Shown: piece by piece, positions 53,029 to 64,000 of the stretch
Layout of the letters: each line of letters starts with the position of its first letter
Numbering within the stretch: position 1 is the first letter of the stretch
Source of the DNA: Tilletiopsis washingtonensis
Taxonomy: Eukaryota; Basidiomycota; Exobasidiomycetes; Entylomatales
Direction of reading: 5' to 3'
Length of the DNA stretch: 64,000 nucleotides
NCBI RefSeq assembly: GCF_003144115.1
Contig: NW_020312023.1
Location: 228,704 to 292,703, forward strand
Notes under the pieces: generated by a model
Database searches by the model: none
What the model saw: only the letters and a program-made list of their open reading frames with translations
What the model was told of the DNA's origin: nothing
Made by a program: the position numbers and the translations under genes

Positions 53029-55082
53029 ATGCTGCTCCTGCGTCGTCTCTGCCTCCGCACTGCTCTCTCCTCAGCGCGCACCATGGCCACCTTCACGCTC
53101 GCCCCGCCGTCTCACATCCCGCGCCTGCCGCTTCTGGCGCCCGGCTCAGCCGAGGCAGAGGCATTCGCCAAGGGCGAGGGCAGCAGTCTGGCGCCCTACC
53201 GCGAGCTGTTCAAGCAGAGACTCGACTTTGCGGCGCTGCGTGTGCCAAATGAAGACTCGGGAAAGGCAGTGCGGGATGAGGGCGTGGCGCCGTGAGTGGC
53301 TCGCGGGAGAGAGAGAAGAGAGCGGCGAGCAGCGCAGCCCGCGTCACGCATGGCTCGGCGGCTGACGCCAAGCATCCCACTCACAGCTACATCATGCGCC
53401 TCCCGCGTATCCGGCCCATTCATCCCTGTCCCGCATCTGCAGCACACCGCCTAGTCCGTCTCGCAGTGCCCTCGGCAGCACTGCCAGCCGAGCCGCGCGC
53501 TCACATCGCAGCGAAAGGCTGGGAAGTGGTCGAGTCGTTTCCGCTGGAGCTGGGCTATGAACACTGGGGCGCTGGTGCGTGTGCCTCGAGTGGAGGAGAG
53601 AAGACAGACGCAACGGCTGATGTGGGAGCGGGCAGATGTCGTACTGGCGCACCTCCTGCCTCACGGCTTACCAGAAGGCACGCCGACGGCCTTCACGCAG
53701 GTCGGACATATCGGTGAGGCCCTTGCACCTCTCTCACCTCATTCACTGCCGCTGACTCGATTTCAGCGCACTTGAATCTGCGGGACGAGTATCTTCCCTA
53801 TCGCTTCATCATCGGGCAAGCTTTGCTCGACGTGCGTCTCCCTTCATCTTCTCGAGCGCGGCTGAGATACTGACGATGCACCGCGAGCAGAAGAATCCTC
53901 AGCTGCGCACTGCCGTGAACAAGCTCGACTCGATCGATGCGCAGTTCCGCTTCTTCGACATGGAGCTGGTTGCAGGCGATGAAGACTATGTCACAACAGC
54001 TGTGCGTGCTTCTGGCTCCTGCCACCTGCTTCTTCACTTATGCCTCTGCCTTCTCGCCTGCAGAGCGAGTCCGACTGTTCCTTCACGTTCGACTTCCGGC
54101 AAGTCTACTGGAACTCGCGCCTGCACGCAGAGCACCAACGGCTCGTCCAGTCGTTCGCGCCGTACGACGTGCTCAGCGACGTCATGGCCGGCGTCGGCCC
54201 TTTCGCGCTCCCCGCCGCGAAGAAGGGCCTCTGGGTGCTTGCCAACGACCTCAACCCGGCCTCGTACGAGAGTCTTGTGGGCAACATGAAGGCGAACAAG
54301 GTCGAGCCGCGCATCCGAGCGAGCTGCGAAGATGGCAGAGCGTTCATCCGGAGCAGCATTCTGCGAGCTTGGGAGGAAGCATTCGAGGGCCCGCCGTTGC
54401 GGCCCGAGGAAGACGACGCAGTCAAGAGTGCCACGCAGCTGGCGAAGGAGAAGCGCGCACAGCGGTCTTCTCGACCCGCCGCGAGCTCATCACAGGCACA
54501 AGCACCCGCGAAGACGAAGCGTGCTACAATCGAGCGCCTCCCGCCGCGCAGGCTCGTCGATCACTTCGTCATGAATCTGCCCGCGTCGGCTCTCGAGTTC
54601 CTCGACGCCTATCGCGGCGCGTACCTGCCGCTGCGCGACGCAGTCGGCGCCGAGGTCCTCGAGGCGGAGTTGGACGCACGCGAGAAAGAGGGCAAAGCGA
54701 GGTGGCCCATGGTGCACGTGCACTGCTTCACGAAGGATCTGGCAGGGGCGCATGAGGACGTCTGCCACGTGAGTCTCATCTCCTCCTTCTGCATGCCCCT
54801 CTTTCTGAACATCGCTCCGAACAGCGCGCAAACGCAGTCCTAGGTCTCAGAGGCCCCTCGCGTCTCGTGCCGCCGCCTTCTGCTCCCGACGCCTCGCCTC
54901 GCGCAGCGCACTCCTTGACCGTGCTCTCTCCCGACTCGGCACGCTTCACCGCCGAGTCCTTTGACGGCCTGCCGCCGATGCCCGAGCTGAGCCTGACGTG
55001 CGTCCGAGCCGTGGCGCCGACGAAGGACATGTACTGTCTCTCGTTCCGCCTGACGAGGGAGATTCTGTTCGATGGGCAATAG
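53029..55082 (+). CDS. TRM5: tRNA (guanine37-N1)-methyltransferase Trm5
   Basis: Seven exons: 53029..53291, 53387..53574, 53636..53713, 53767..53831, 53891..54001, 54064..54768, 54825..55082; 555 aa. Two in-frame ATGs are useful: from 53029 the protein starts with an Arg/Leu presequence (MLLLRRLCLRTALSSAR); from the ATG 18 codons on (MATFTLAPP) it would be cytosolic, the dual-use pattern known for Trm5. Core motifs: FTQVGHIAHLNLRDEYLPY, FDFRQVYWNSRL, DVMAGVGPFALPAAKKG (SAM site), VLANDLNP and VMNLPA. It makes m1G37, which prevents +1 frameshifting. About 40 Ser/Ala/Gln residues are inserted before the VMNLP motif. Convergent with epsin. Confidence 0.94.
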
Positions 55083-55395
55083 ATGCATCGGAACTGGGAG
55101 AGAGGACATAGAGGCCATCGCATTCGTGAAAAGAGGGGCATCGCAGAAGGTGAAGAGGAGTATGTACAGCCGCATCGTGCAGCAAAGGAAGAAGAAAGAA
55201 GGAGAGAGAGGACCAATGAGCGCAAGGAAGGAAGCTGACGCCGCAGCTCTTTGTCAAGACGAAGGGAAAAGGGAGGGCACGCAAGGTCCAAGAACGAAGG
55301 GTGTGGCTGCGCAGGAGAAGATATCCGCTGCGCACGGGTAATGAGAGGGATCGCGGGAGTGGCGCTGGCGGGCCGTCGAGTAGCGTCGCCGGTGT
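55083..55395. other. Interval between TRM5 and epsin stops
   Basis: 313 bp, purine-rich on the plus strand; likely the two facing 3' UTRs. No gene seen. Confidence 0.4.
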
Positions 55396-57886
55396 TTACG
55401 TGCGGAAGAAAGGGTTGTTGCCTGTCGGCTGGCTCGCGAGGCGGTTGGAGCTGTGTCCCACTGCAATAAGGAGCGCACGTCAGCGACCTCTCCTCCCACG
55501 GTCACCACGAGCAGCAGAAAGGGCCTCAAGGCGTGATACGCACTGACTTGCGCGCCCGTGTTGCCGAACGTGTCCTGCGCCTCTCCGCTCGCAAGCATGC
55601 GGTCCAGGTCTGCGTACTTGTCTGACGTCTTGACGCGCGGCGGGCCCTGCTGCTGGCGCGGCGGCGATGCCGGCTGCTGCTGCTGCACGGGCTGAGGCGC
55701 CGGCGTGGGCGTGGGAGTGGTGTCGCCGAGCAAGTCGCCCGTCGGCACGGCTTGCTGCTGCTGCTGAGGCATGGACCATTGTTGCTGCTGCTGTGGCTGT
55801 TGCTGCTGCTGCTGCTGGAATGCGAAGGGGTTGTTCTGTCGTCGCTTCGTCAGCGTGGCTCCCACAGCTGTGCACTATCGCTGCCGAGCTCACCGAGCCA
55901 AACGCCGTCGGCTGAGGCTGCAGCGGCGCCATCTGCTGCTGCGTCATCATCTGCTGGTACTGCTGCGCAGCCATTTGCATCTCCATCTGCCGCTGGTACT
56001 CGGCCTCCTGCTGCTGCTGCAGCGCCATTTGCTGCTGCAGGAACGGGTTGTAGCCCGTCTGCTGCGCCTGCATGTACGGGTTGAAGGAGGTGTACTGCGG
56101 CTGCATGAACTGCTGCTGCTGCTGCTGCCAGTCTTGTTGCTGCGCGTACTGCAGGAAGGCGTGAGTGGCTCGTCGTGGCAAAACACAGTTCTTTGCGCTG
56201 CCGCTGCTCGTGCTCTCGCTCACCTGGTTCGGCGGCCCATCAATGAGGTTGAAGTCGTCGTCGAAGAGTGCGTTCTCGTTGCGCTTCTCGAGCTCCTTGA
56301 TGCGCTTCTCCTCCTCCTCGCGCGAGAGGGCAAGGGCCTTTTGCAGCTCATCCTCGCTGCAAGGATGCGCCGCGGGCATCAGCGTTGCTCCCTTCCTTCG
56401 CTCGTCGCACACTGCTCGAGCAGACGTTGCGAAGCGTGGCAGGTACTCACTCAGTCGCCTCTCTCCTCAACTTGTCCTGCTCCTCCTTTGCCATCCGCTT
56501 GCTCTCCTCAATCGCCCTCTTCAGCTCCTCATCCTCGCCCTCGCGTCTGTTTCTACGCCTCCGCTCCGCCTCTGCCCGTCGTCGCCTGCCCTCTTCGTCC
56601 TCAAAGTCATTCACCGTGTTCGTCGGCCGCTCGCGATCTTCGCCGTCGTTCATGCGGTTGCGCATCGAGGCGCGCGAGCGGCGCTCTTCCCGCAGACGCT
56701 GCTCGTCCATGAGGAGATTGGTGATGTCTTTGGCCTTCTGACGCACTGCATGGCGAGATCAGGTCAGGGTCAGCGCGAGGTAGTGAGAATTAGCCAGACC
56801 ACTGGCGCTCCGCTCTGTACGAGGCCAGGATTGCAACACCGCGGCCATGACGCTTGGAGCACCGCAGCCCGTCCCGCCGCCCAGACAGCTCCTGTCGCTT
56901 CTGCTGTGGATGCTGCCGCCAATCTCTGCCGCTCCACCTCTCGCACACATATTGCCCGCGCCTCGCCCATCAAAGCCCATCGCCCTCCAGCGCACCACTC
57001 ACCATTGGCGCCCTGATCCTTGCCGTACTCGTCGACGTACTGAAACTCCTTGAGCGTCTTGACGACGTAGAGGTTGTCGCGGAAGTAGATGACGCAGTTC
57101 TCGCTGCCGGCGTGCAGCAGGTAGTCGAGCAGCGTGAGCGTCTTGAAGACGTGGCGCCAGTTCTTGCCCTTGTCGTTGAGGCGCTTGTCCATGATCTCCA
57201 TCATCTCGACGAACTCGTTCCTGGCGCAAGAGAAGAGCATGAGGACCTGCGTGGAAAGTGGCGCTGGAATGTGCCCGAAGCGCGGCGCCTCGCTGCTCCA
57301 GCGTGAAGACATCGCAACCGCTCGAGCGCCGCTACATGCACTGCGTCCTCGCACTCCAATCGTGCCTGCACCGTCCGTCCCACTCGCCGATTCTCCTCTC
57401 CCCGCGATTCGGCGCCTCGCTCACGCGTGCCTTGCGCCCCATGCGAGCCCCTCGCCGACGCTCACTCGCCCTCTGCCCACGCTACCGCTGCCAACCTAGG
57501 ACGCGCATCGCAAACAGGCGCTTGGCACTCACTGGTTGTAGCTGAGCTGCGCGAGCGTGTTCATCTGCTCGCCGCTCGGGCCCCACGGCTCGTTCGACGT
57601 CGCTGCGCGCACCACACAGTGTCAGCACCAAGCGGCTGCATGCACGCTTCACAAGCCGGGCCAGCGGGGCAACGCACCATCTCTGACCTTCTTCTGCACG
57701 TCCGTGTAGCCCTGCACCCGTCGTGGCGTCAGCAAAGAGCGCCCCTTTGTCCTCGCGCAAGCGCGAAGTGGATGCAGCGCCGCGCAGCACGCCATTCCGC
57801 CGGCGCAGGCAGAGGGGCTGGACACGCACCTTGATGTAGTTCTTGCCGACGCGCAGGACGCTCTTGGACGTGTTCTGGATGGACAT
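55396..57886 (-). CDS. ENT1: Epsin (ENTH domain endocytic adaptor)
   Basis: Nine exons, complement(55396..55460, 55544..55835, 55894..56148, 56224..56356, 56451..56745, 57003..57220, 57533..57602, 57678..57711, 57830..57886), 472 aa. The ENTH domain (about 5-145) has KSVLRVGKNYIKGYTDVQKK, TSNEPWGPSGEQM, KGKNWRHVFKTLTLLDYLL and the basic residues that bind PtdIns(4,5)P2. Two ubiquitin-interacting motifs follow (DEELKRAIEESKR, DEDELQKALALSREE), then a Gln-rich region and NPF motifs (YNPFL, NNPFAF and the last residues NPFFRT) for EH-domain partners. This is the full Ent1/Ent2 layout acting at clathrin-coated pits. The final exon was fixed by phase and by the C-terminal NPF. Divergent from GDT1. 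Confidence 0.93.
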
Positions 57887-58755
57887 CGCGGCGTGCTGCG
57901 CGTGGATGCCGGGGAGGGTGGTGGAGCAGGAGGATGTGGATGAGAAGCAGGCCAGGGTGCCGCCAGCCTGCCGCACGATGATGCGCGAGGCGCGACGGCC
58001 GTGCGCCACACGCTGCCCGCGCCGCGCCTGCCTCTCGCGGCGTGCCTGGCGCGCACCGCCCGCCGCGCGGCTGTGCCATCGCCGGCCCCCATCTCGCCGC
58101 CGACAGTGAGAGCTCAGCAGGTTCGGCGCGCCATGTCGCGAGCTGAAGATGCGCTCAAAATCTCGAGACTGGCACCGAGCGTCGGCCTGTGTGCTCTCGC
58201 AGTCTGAATCGCCAACGATGCTGAAGCTGTGCGTTGGACTTGGCGCATGCTGCTCTTGAGTGGAGAGAATGCGGGAAGCGCGGCAGCTGTTGCGCCATGC
58301 CGCCTTGCAATAAGAATGCCGCTTCCGCGTCCTCTTGTCGCTCCGTTGCGATGGCGACGCAGACGCTGTTCATGCCGACGTGAGCTGAGAGGCTGCTGCG
58401 CCCTGATCGCTGCTCCTGGAGGGCCTTGCAGAGCAGCGGTGCCTCGGGCTGATCGTACGACGACGCGTCGGCCTCCAGCTCCGCCGGCTGTTGCTCTCCT
58501 GACGCGCTGGCACGCTGCCGCGTCTTCGTGTGCCGCGGGAAGCGGGCAACTCGCTTCCGGCGACAGAGGCAAGGGTTCGCCGGGCTGCTCTTCTTGCCTC
58601 GCTTGCTGCAACCCACCACCACATCGCCACACTCCTTCGTCCACGCCGGCCACTGAGCTTCACTCCGGCAGCAGCGCATCGCGGCAGCCTCGACGCCCGC
58701 GCAGCTCGCGCCTCGGCCTCACACACTCTCTCCGCGCTCCTCGGCCCTGCTCGCC
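57887..58755. promoter_or_regulatory. Divergent promoter of epsin and GDT1
   Basis: 869 bp with no supported gene. The epsin side is very G/C-rich (57900-58110); the middle (58150-58330) is less GC-rich; the GDT1 side has C/T-rich start DNA (58690-58750). Confidence 0.4.
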
Positions 58756-60403
58756 ATGGCCTCCCTCGCCGCGCCTCTGCCCTTCGTCGAGTCCGGCCTC
58801 GCGGGCGGCGGCGGCGAGGCAGATGCTGCCGCCGCCGCCATGCTGCCGCTCGTCGGCTCGCTCGCGGCTGCGGCAGCGGCGGATCCGCGCGCGCTGTGGA
58901 GCGCCTTCAGCATGATTCTGGTGAGTGCTGTGGGCAGGCGTGCAGGAGAGAGAAGGCGGCGGCAGGCAGAGGCGGCGCAGTGAGGCAGCGCTGGAGCAGG
59001 TCCGAGCTCGCAGACAGGCGCATGAGCCAGGTCGCAGCTCGCCCGGCTGCGCTGGTCGCTGCACCTGGACTGCGAGCACGATGTGACAGACTTGCTGGCG
59101 CGGCCATTTTGTTAGGACAGCACTGCTTCGAGGCTGGTCGGGCTATGCTGTGCTTCGATTCAAGGGCATGGGAAGAGCGAATCGACTTGTCAGACAAGTC
59201 GGTGCTTGAGCAGGACAAGCTCTCCGCCGCAGCCGCATCGCAGGCCTCCGGCCCTGCAGCTCGCTGACCCTCTCTCTGCTCCAGGTCTCCGAGATCGGCG
59301 ACAAGACCTTTCTCATCGCCGCCATTCTCTCCATGCGGCATTCGCACGCCGTCGTATTTGCCGGCGCCTTCTCCGCACTCGCCCTCATGTCCGTCCTCTC
59401 CGCCCTGCTCGGTGCCGCCTTTCCCTCGCTCCTGCCCAAGGCGCTCACCACCTTGCTCGCCGCGCTCCTCTTCTTCGGCTTCGGCGTCAAGATGCTCAAG
59501 GAGGCGCAGGAGATGACGGGCGAGGAGATGGGCGAGGAGTGGCAGGAGGCCGAGCGCGAGATTGAGGAGGAGTCGCACGGCGAAGATCTGAAGATGCACG
59601 AGCTCGAAGCGGGGCGGTCAGACGGCGCACACGTCGATGCGGCGCCGCACCCCTCTGCCTATCCCTCGGCAGACGAGCCGCCACGGTCGCGCACGCCCAA
59701 GCCGAAGAAGGACGCATTTGACGTGCGCGAAGGCGCTCGTAACCTCTGTGGCCTGTGCTTCAGTCCCGTCTTTGCGCAAGCGTTTGTCCTGACGTTCCTC
59801 GGCGAGTGGGGCGACCGCAGTCAGATTGCAACGATTGCGCTGGCGGCTGCGCATGTGAGTGGCCCGACCTCGAGCCGCTGAGTAGACAAGCTGACGTGGG
59901 CTGCGACCGGCAGAGCGTGGTGCTCATCTCGCTAGGCACGATCGCGGGACACTGCATCTGCACAGGCGTGGCAGTGTACGCAGGCAGCTCGTTGGCGTCA
60001 CGAATCAGCGTCAAGAAGGGTGAGTCCGCTCTCACCTCTAACCTCTCCCTGCTCCCACTCATGGCTCTACGCAGTGACGCTGGGCGGAGCATGCCTCTTC
60101 CTCCTCTTTGGCGTGCTGTACCTCCTCGAAGCCTTCTCTGAAGCTCGGGCCGGCAACATCAATCCCACCGCAGCGCTCGGTGCCTTCAAGCAGCTCCCCA
60201 CGTCTGCCGCAGCTGGCGCTCAGGCAGCTGGCGCCGCCGCTGCCTCGGCACCGGGTGTGGGAGCTGCCATCGCAGCGACGCTGGGCAAGGCATTGCCGAC
60301 GCAGCCGGCAGCGCCCGAGATTGAGGCTGGGCTGAAGGAGGTGCTCAAGCAGGCCCAAGATGCGGGCGCACATGTGATGCGGAGAGCGCTGCGAGGCGTG
60401 TAA
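58756..60403 (+). CDS. GDT1: Gdt1/TMEM165-family cation exchanger
   Basis: Four exons: 58756..58920, 59285..59854, 59914..60019, 60075..60403; 389 aa. The two family signatures are present: EIGDKTF in the first half and EWGDRSQ in the second, each at a membrane helix, with six or seven hydrophobic segments and a charged central loop (about 115-180). Gdt1 exports or imports Mn2+ and Ca2+ against H+ in the Golgi and supports glycosylation. The C-terminal 90 residues are Ala-rich and variable. Intron 1 is 364 nt, long for this genome, and contains a perfect 9-bp-arm palindrome at 59183-59201. Confidence 0.93.
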
Positions 60404-61615
60404 TGGAAGCTCGTCTCAAGGCGCTGGAAGGTCTGTGGGAAAGAGGAGAGGCACAAGAGAATGGAGAATGCCGCTCCTGGGCGCACTCGGCATGGCATGG
60501 CCTGAACTGTCGTCCGTCCCGCCTCCTGCGCCCTCGAAGCGTGCCCGCACCTCTCTCCTGCGTACGGAAAGGGGAGGGAGGCCAGCGGCTCGGCCACTTC
60601 TCCACCGCCCCGCGCTGGACGGCAGTGACGGCCCGGCTTGAGTGCTTCTAGAAGGGCACCCATGTCGTGCCTGATCTGTGCCTGCCATACAGTTGGCCGC
60701 AGAGTGACCGAGGCGTGCCCGAAGCGAGCCGTAGAGTGCAAAGAGCGCGGGAATGTTCCCGGAGTCTGCGAGCCGAGGCGATCGCCGTCTCCTCCCGGCG
60801 GCTGACGGGGTTCTCTGCCGCCTGAGGGCTGGCGGCAGCAGCTCACAGCACCGTCGCATGCGAGGGTCTGCCACGTCGCTGCGAGGCAAAGCAGGCGGCT
60901 GCTCAGCCTGCGCTCTGCCGCCTGCGTCGCAGCCTGCACGCAGGCGAATGTCTTGCGACGGCGAGGATGAATGGCTGCTGCATGCCCAGCGTCAGCGTTG
61001 CGAGGATGACAAGAAGACCCGCCGCTCTCCTCCTCGGAGCCCGACGAGCCGTCTCGCGCATGCCATGCCGGCTGCGTGCCCGAAGCGGTGCGGCTTGCGC
61101 GTCACCACGCGGCGCGCCATCGCATCTCGTCTGCTGCCGGCGTGCTGACGCTGCGCTGCGCAGAGGCAGGCCGGCTGCCGCCTGTCCGGCGCACAGCAGC
61201 CACGCGCCTCTCCCTCCGCCGGCGCCTGCCAAGCGCACGATCTCCGCTCCGCTGCGCTCCGCCTGCCTCTCCTGCATCCTGCCGCGGCACGTTCTTGCTG
61301 CCCGCCTCGCCTCGCCCTCTCTCTTCTCCACGCTCTCCCTCCTCTCTGCCGTGCCGTCGTCGGCGCGCCCGCTCCGCCGCGCTCGCATCCAGCACCTGCG
61401 CCCGCCAGCGCACCACGGCGCTGCCTATCGCTCCGCCAGCGCACCTGCCAGCGCCGCGAGTCGCCGTCGCGTCGCCTCGTCTCATCGCCTCGTCGCCCTC
61501 TCAGCGCACCTCGCACCCTCAGCCTCGGCTCCCGCCTGCGTCTCGCTCGGCCCTTCCCGACTTCGCAGCGTCAGCCTCTCTTTGGCCTGCTCTGGCTACC
61601 CTCGCTCGCTGAGCC
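60404..61615. promoter_or_regulatory. Long upstream region of the membrane protein gene
   Basis: 1.2 kb without a supported gene. 61240-61600 is strongly C/T-rich and is probably promoter plus 5' leader. The first 400 bp may hold the GDT1 3' UTR. No tRNA or other RNA gene was recognised. Confidence 0.4.
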
Positions 61616-64000
61616 ATGCGGGGTGCCCACGTCCCAGCGCCCGCGCCGTGTGCGTGCTGCGTGCCGTGCGCCGACGCCTCGCCGCCCTCATCCTCCGCGA
61701 CGCCGTTCCTCGAGGCGCACCCCGCCGTGCTCTCATCGATGGAGGACCGTCTCTCCGGTGCACCTCGTGCACGCTTGCCCGGCACTGAGACGGCCCTGCC
61801 GCGCGCACGGAGGAGGAGCACAGCGCATGGCGCCTCGTCGCGCGCTCGCCGAGCAGGCCTCTGCGCACTTGGCGCGCTCGGCCTGATGACTGCCGCTCCT
61901 GCATTCGCCGCACATGCGCCGGCAGCTGGAGAGGCATCTTTGGGCACACGAGCGCTGCCCGGCGGCAGTGCCGCGCTGGCACCGGCGCTGCTGCGGCGCA
62001 CGCGCCTCGAGGAGCGCAGCCGCCGCCGGCGCCAGGCCGCGCCGCCCGTCGACCACTCGTTCGTGCTCGGCGTCACGGACCCGCAGTCGTGCGTGCCCAT
62101 GAACATCACCTTCAACCCCTCCAAGGGCGTGCCGCCGTTCACAGTCCAGATCGCGCCCAGCGGCTGGTTTCCCGCCGTCTTCAGCGTGCCGGCGTCGTAC
62201 GCGGACCCGACGCTCTCGCAGTGGCTCGTGCAGTACACGCCGCCGGTCTACACCATGCCAGACGCACCCAGCAGCAGCCGCATCACGCCAGACATGGTCG
62301 TCACCGTCGTAGACTCGAGCGGAGCGATGGCCAACTCGAGCAGCATGATCACCGTCAAGACGGCGCCCGACGGGATCAGCTGCGACAACATCAGTGGGAC
62401 TCTGCCATTCTTCTTCTACAACGACCCGAGCCAGACCACAGTGAGTCAGCAGTGCGGGGCTGCGCATTTGCGAAAGCACGATGGCGTGTGCTGTCTTGCC
62501 ATCTCGGCAGCATGACTGATGCCCCCTTGCAGTGCGAGCCATTCCACGTGGCATGGAACAGCACGAGCGGCAACAAGACGTGGCAGGATCCGCTGGGCCT
62601 CTACTTTCTCCCTCAGCGTCTGCCGCCGCTCTACATGCCCATCAGCAACTCGTCGACGCTCAACATGACGTTCCCGCTCGCCGTGCCCGCATCGACTGAC
62701 TTTCTCATGACGTGAGTTGCGCTGCCTCGTCGCAGAGTGCGCACTGCTGACGCTCTGTGTGTAGGATGAGCGACGCCAGAGGCTCAAGCGGCGGCGTCTC
62801 CGGGCGCAACTCAGCTGGCTTCTCCGAGTACTCCGACCTCTCCTGTCTCCAGCAGCCCTTCAGTCAGATCCTGCCCACGCCGACCGCGACGCTGACATAC
62901 CCGATGCCCGACTACGTCGCCTCGGTGCCCTCGCTCACCACCTCCGACGGCGTCATCTACACGCAAACGGTCGTCGCGACAGTGCGCAACGGCAAAGCAG
63001 CCGGCCAACGCGGCACGGACGCCGGTGTGCTTGGCGCCTCCGTGGGCGTGGGCATCGCAGCGGCGCTAGGCGCATGTCTGGTGTTCTACATTCTCTGGCG
63101 GCGACGACAGAAGCGCAGAGAGCTGTCATGGGATGTGCCTGATGGCGTAGCGAGCACGCTGGGCCACAGTGGAGCGCCCATCGATCGCAAGTTCGCACAG
63201 CGGCTGCAGCCACAGGCCAACGTCGCAGGTCAACGGCGCAACCCCGATGGTCTCGCAGCAGCAGGGGAGATGCCGGGCAATCGCTCTTCGCGGACGAACA
63301 GCTTGCACAGCAGTCTGCACTCGTTCGGTGGCAGTGCGTATGAGCTGCGGGCAGAGTACAACAACGCGCCGCTCGACTCGCCGACTGGCTTCTACACTTC
63401 TCCGCCGGGCACTGCGCCGCTGCCGTACTCGGACTTTTCGCCTCCCAGCCACTCCTACGGCGTCGGCGAGAACTCGTTCGGCTCGCAGGAGCAAGAAGTG
63501 CTCTCGCAGCTCTCGCCGCAGCAAATGGCCGCGCCGCAGCGCTCGCACTATGGTGCTCGTCGTGCATCTGCCTCTTCAGGCTCCATGCGCGTGGGCGCTG
63601 GAGGCGCAGCGGCGTATCGCTCGCCATTCGGCGACTACTCTTCGTCTGGCGATATCGGCTCGGGCCAGTACGAGGAGGTGCCGATGAGTGAGCCGCGCTA
63701 TCCGACGTCTTCGGCCGGGAGCGGCACGTACGGCACGACTGGCACGCCGACTTCCGCGGCGCAGGCGTACAGCACGGCGCGCACGGGCTCGTCAGGCTCC
63801 TCCTCAAGCACCGGCAATCCCTTCTCCAACTCTCGTCGTGCTCCCGCCTCCGCTTTGGGCTCCATGCCCGGCAACTCGAGCTACGCCTCTTCGGGCGCAG
63901 CAGCAGCAGCGCCGAGAGCGGGCTATGGCTTCGTGCAGCACAGCGATGCAGGCCTGCTCCTTGACGACTCCATCGACGACGCCGATGCAGAAGCGGATGC
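61616..64000 (+). CDS. Single-pass Ser-rich plasma-membrane protein (3' end outside window)
   Basis: Exons 61616..62440, 62533..62711, 62765..beyond 64000. An N-terminal Arg-rich region with a hydrophobic AGLCALGALGLMTAAPAFAA segment suggests a signal anchor; a later ATG at 61739 is possible. The ectodomain (about 130-430) has several N-x-S/T sites and Cys (CVPMNITFNP, ISCDNIS, CEPFHVAWNST). One TM helix (GVLGASVGVGIAAALGACLV then FYILWRRRQKRR) is followed by a long Ser/Gly/Pro-rich cytosolic tail that is still open at the end. Such proteins are common in fungi as wall or stress sensors; no defined sensor domain was recognised. Confidence 0.75.

Noticed and set aside
60220-61516. Minus-strand frames between GDT1 and the membrane protein gene
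   Set aside because: Arg/Ala/Gly-rich with no domain and no splice logic; region better read as promoter and leader.

Overview
This window is nuclear DNA of a GC-rich fungus, most likely a basidiomycete and, by gene style, a member of Ustilaginomycotina (smut-related; this placement is inference). Evidence: almost every gene is cut by short introns (about 40-65 nt) with GTGAGT/GTGCGT donors, CTGAC-like branch points and YAG acceptors; third codon positions are mostly G or C; promoters are pyrimidine-rich; genes are packed 30-600 bp apart on both strands. No CRISPR array, retroelement core gene, rRNA or tRNA was recognised. All exon joins were worked out by eye from splice motifs, reading phase and protein families; total CDS lengths were checked to be multiples of three.

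Layout. 0-7 kb: 3' half of a Ste6-type ABC exporter, mitochondrial ribosomal protein uS2 and the ribosome-associated Hsp70 Ssb. 7-19 kb: an unknown acidic-tailed protein, one unresolved locus, the histone-fold repressor subunit NC2-alpha, exonuclease V, a DUF2418-type membrane protein and an RRM (Yra1/ALYREF-like) protein. 19.2-24 kb and 29-30.5 kb form an accessory region: a 24-26 bp minisatellite, direct repeats, internally repetitive low-complexity proteins, a degenerate tandem repeat and an exon-intron tandem duplication. Three loci there appear to share related promoter DNA although their proteins do not match. The APSES factor Mbp1 and the small Cys-rich protein CRIPT lie between them. 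30.7-64 kb is ordinary conserved gene space: PAN2, an RGG/coiled-coil protein, a YHR202W-like phosphoesterase, a MATE transporter with a GPI-protein gene nested antisense in one intron, mitochondrial Met-tRNA formyltransferase, SPF45, PUS1, CMS1, a wax-synthase-like MBOAT protein, TRM5, epsin, GDT1 and a Ser-rich single-pass membrane protein that runs off the end.

Functional themes. RNA and translation genes dominate: uS2m, SSB, PAN2, FMT1, SPF45, PUS1, CMS1, TRM5, the RRM protein and CRIPT. They are not an operon; most sit as divergent pairs sharing a promoter (uS2m/SSB, NC2-alpha/EXO5, SPF45/PUS1, MBOAT/TRM5, epsin/GDT1) or as convergent pairs with very short 3' gaps (29-110 bp). The best places for new biology are the 19-24/29-30.5 kb repeat-gene family, the nested gene inside the MATE intron, and the paired MluI boxes in front of MBP1.
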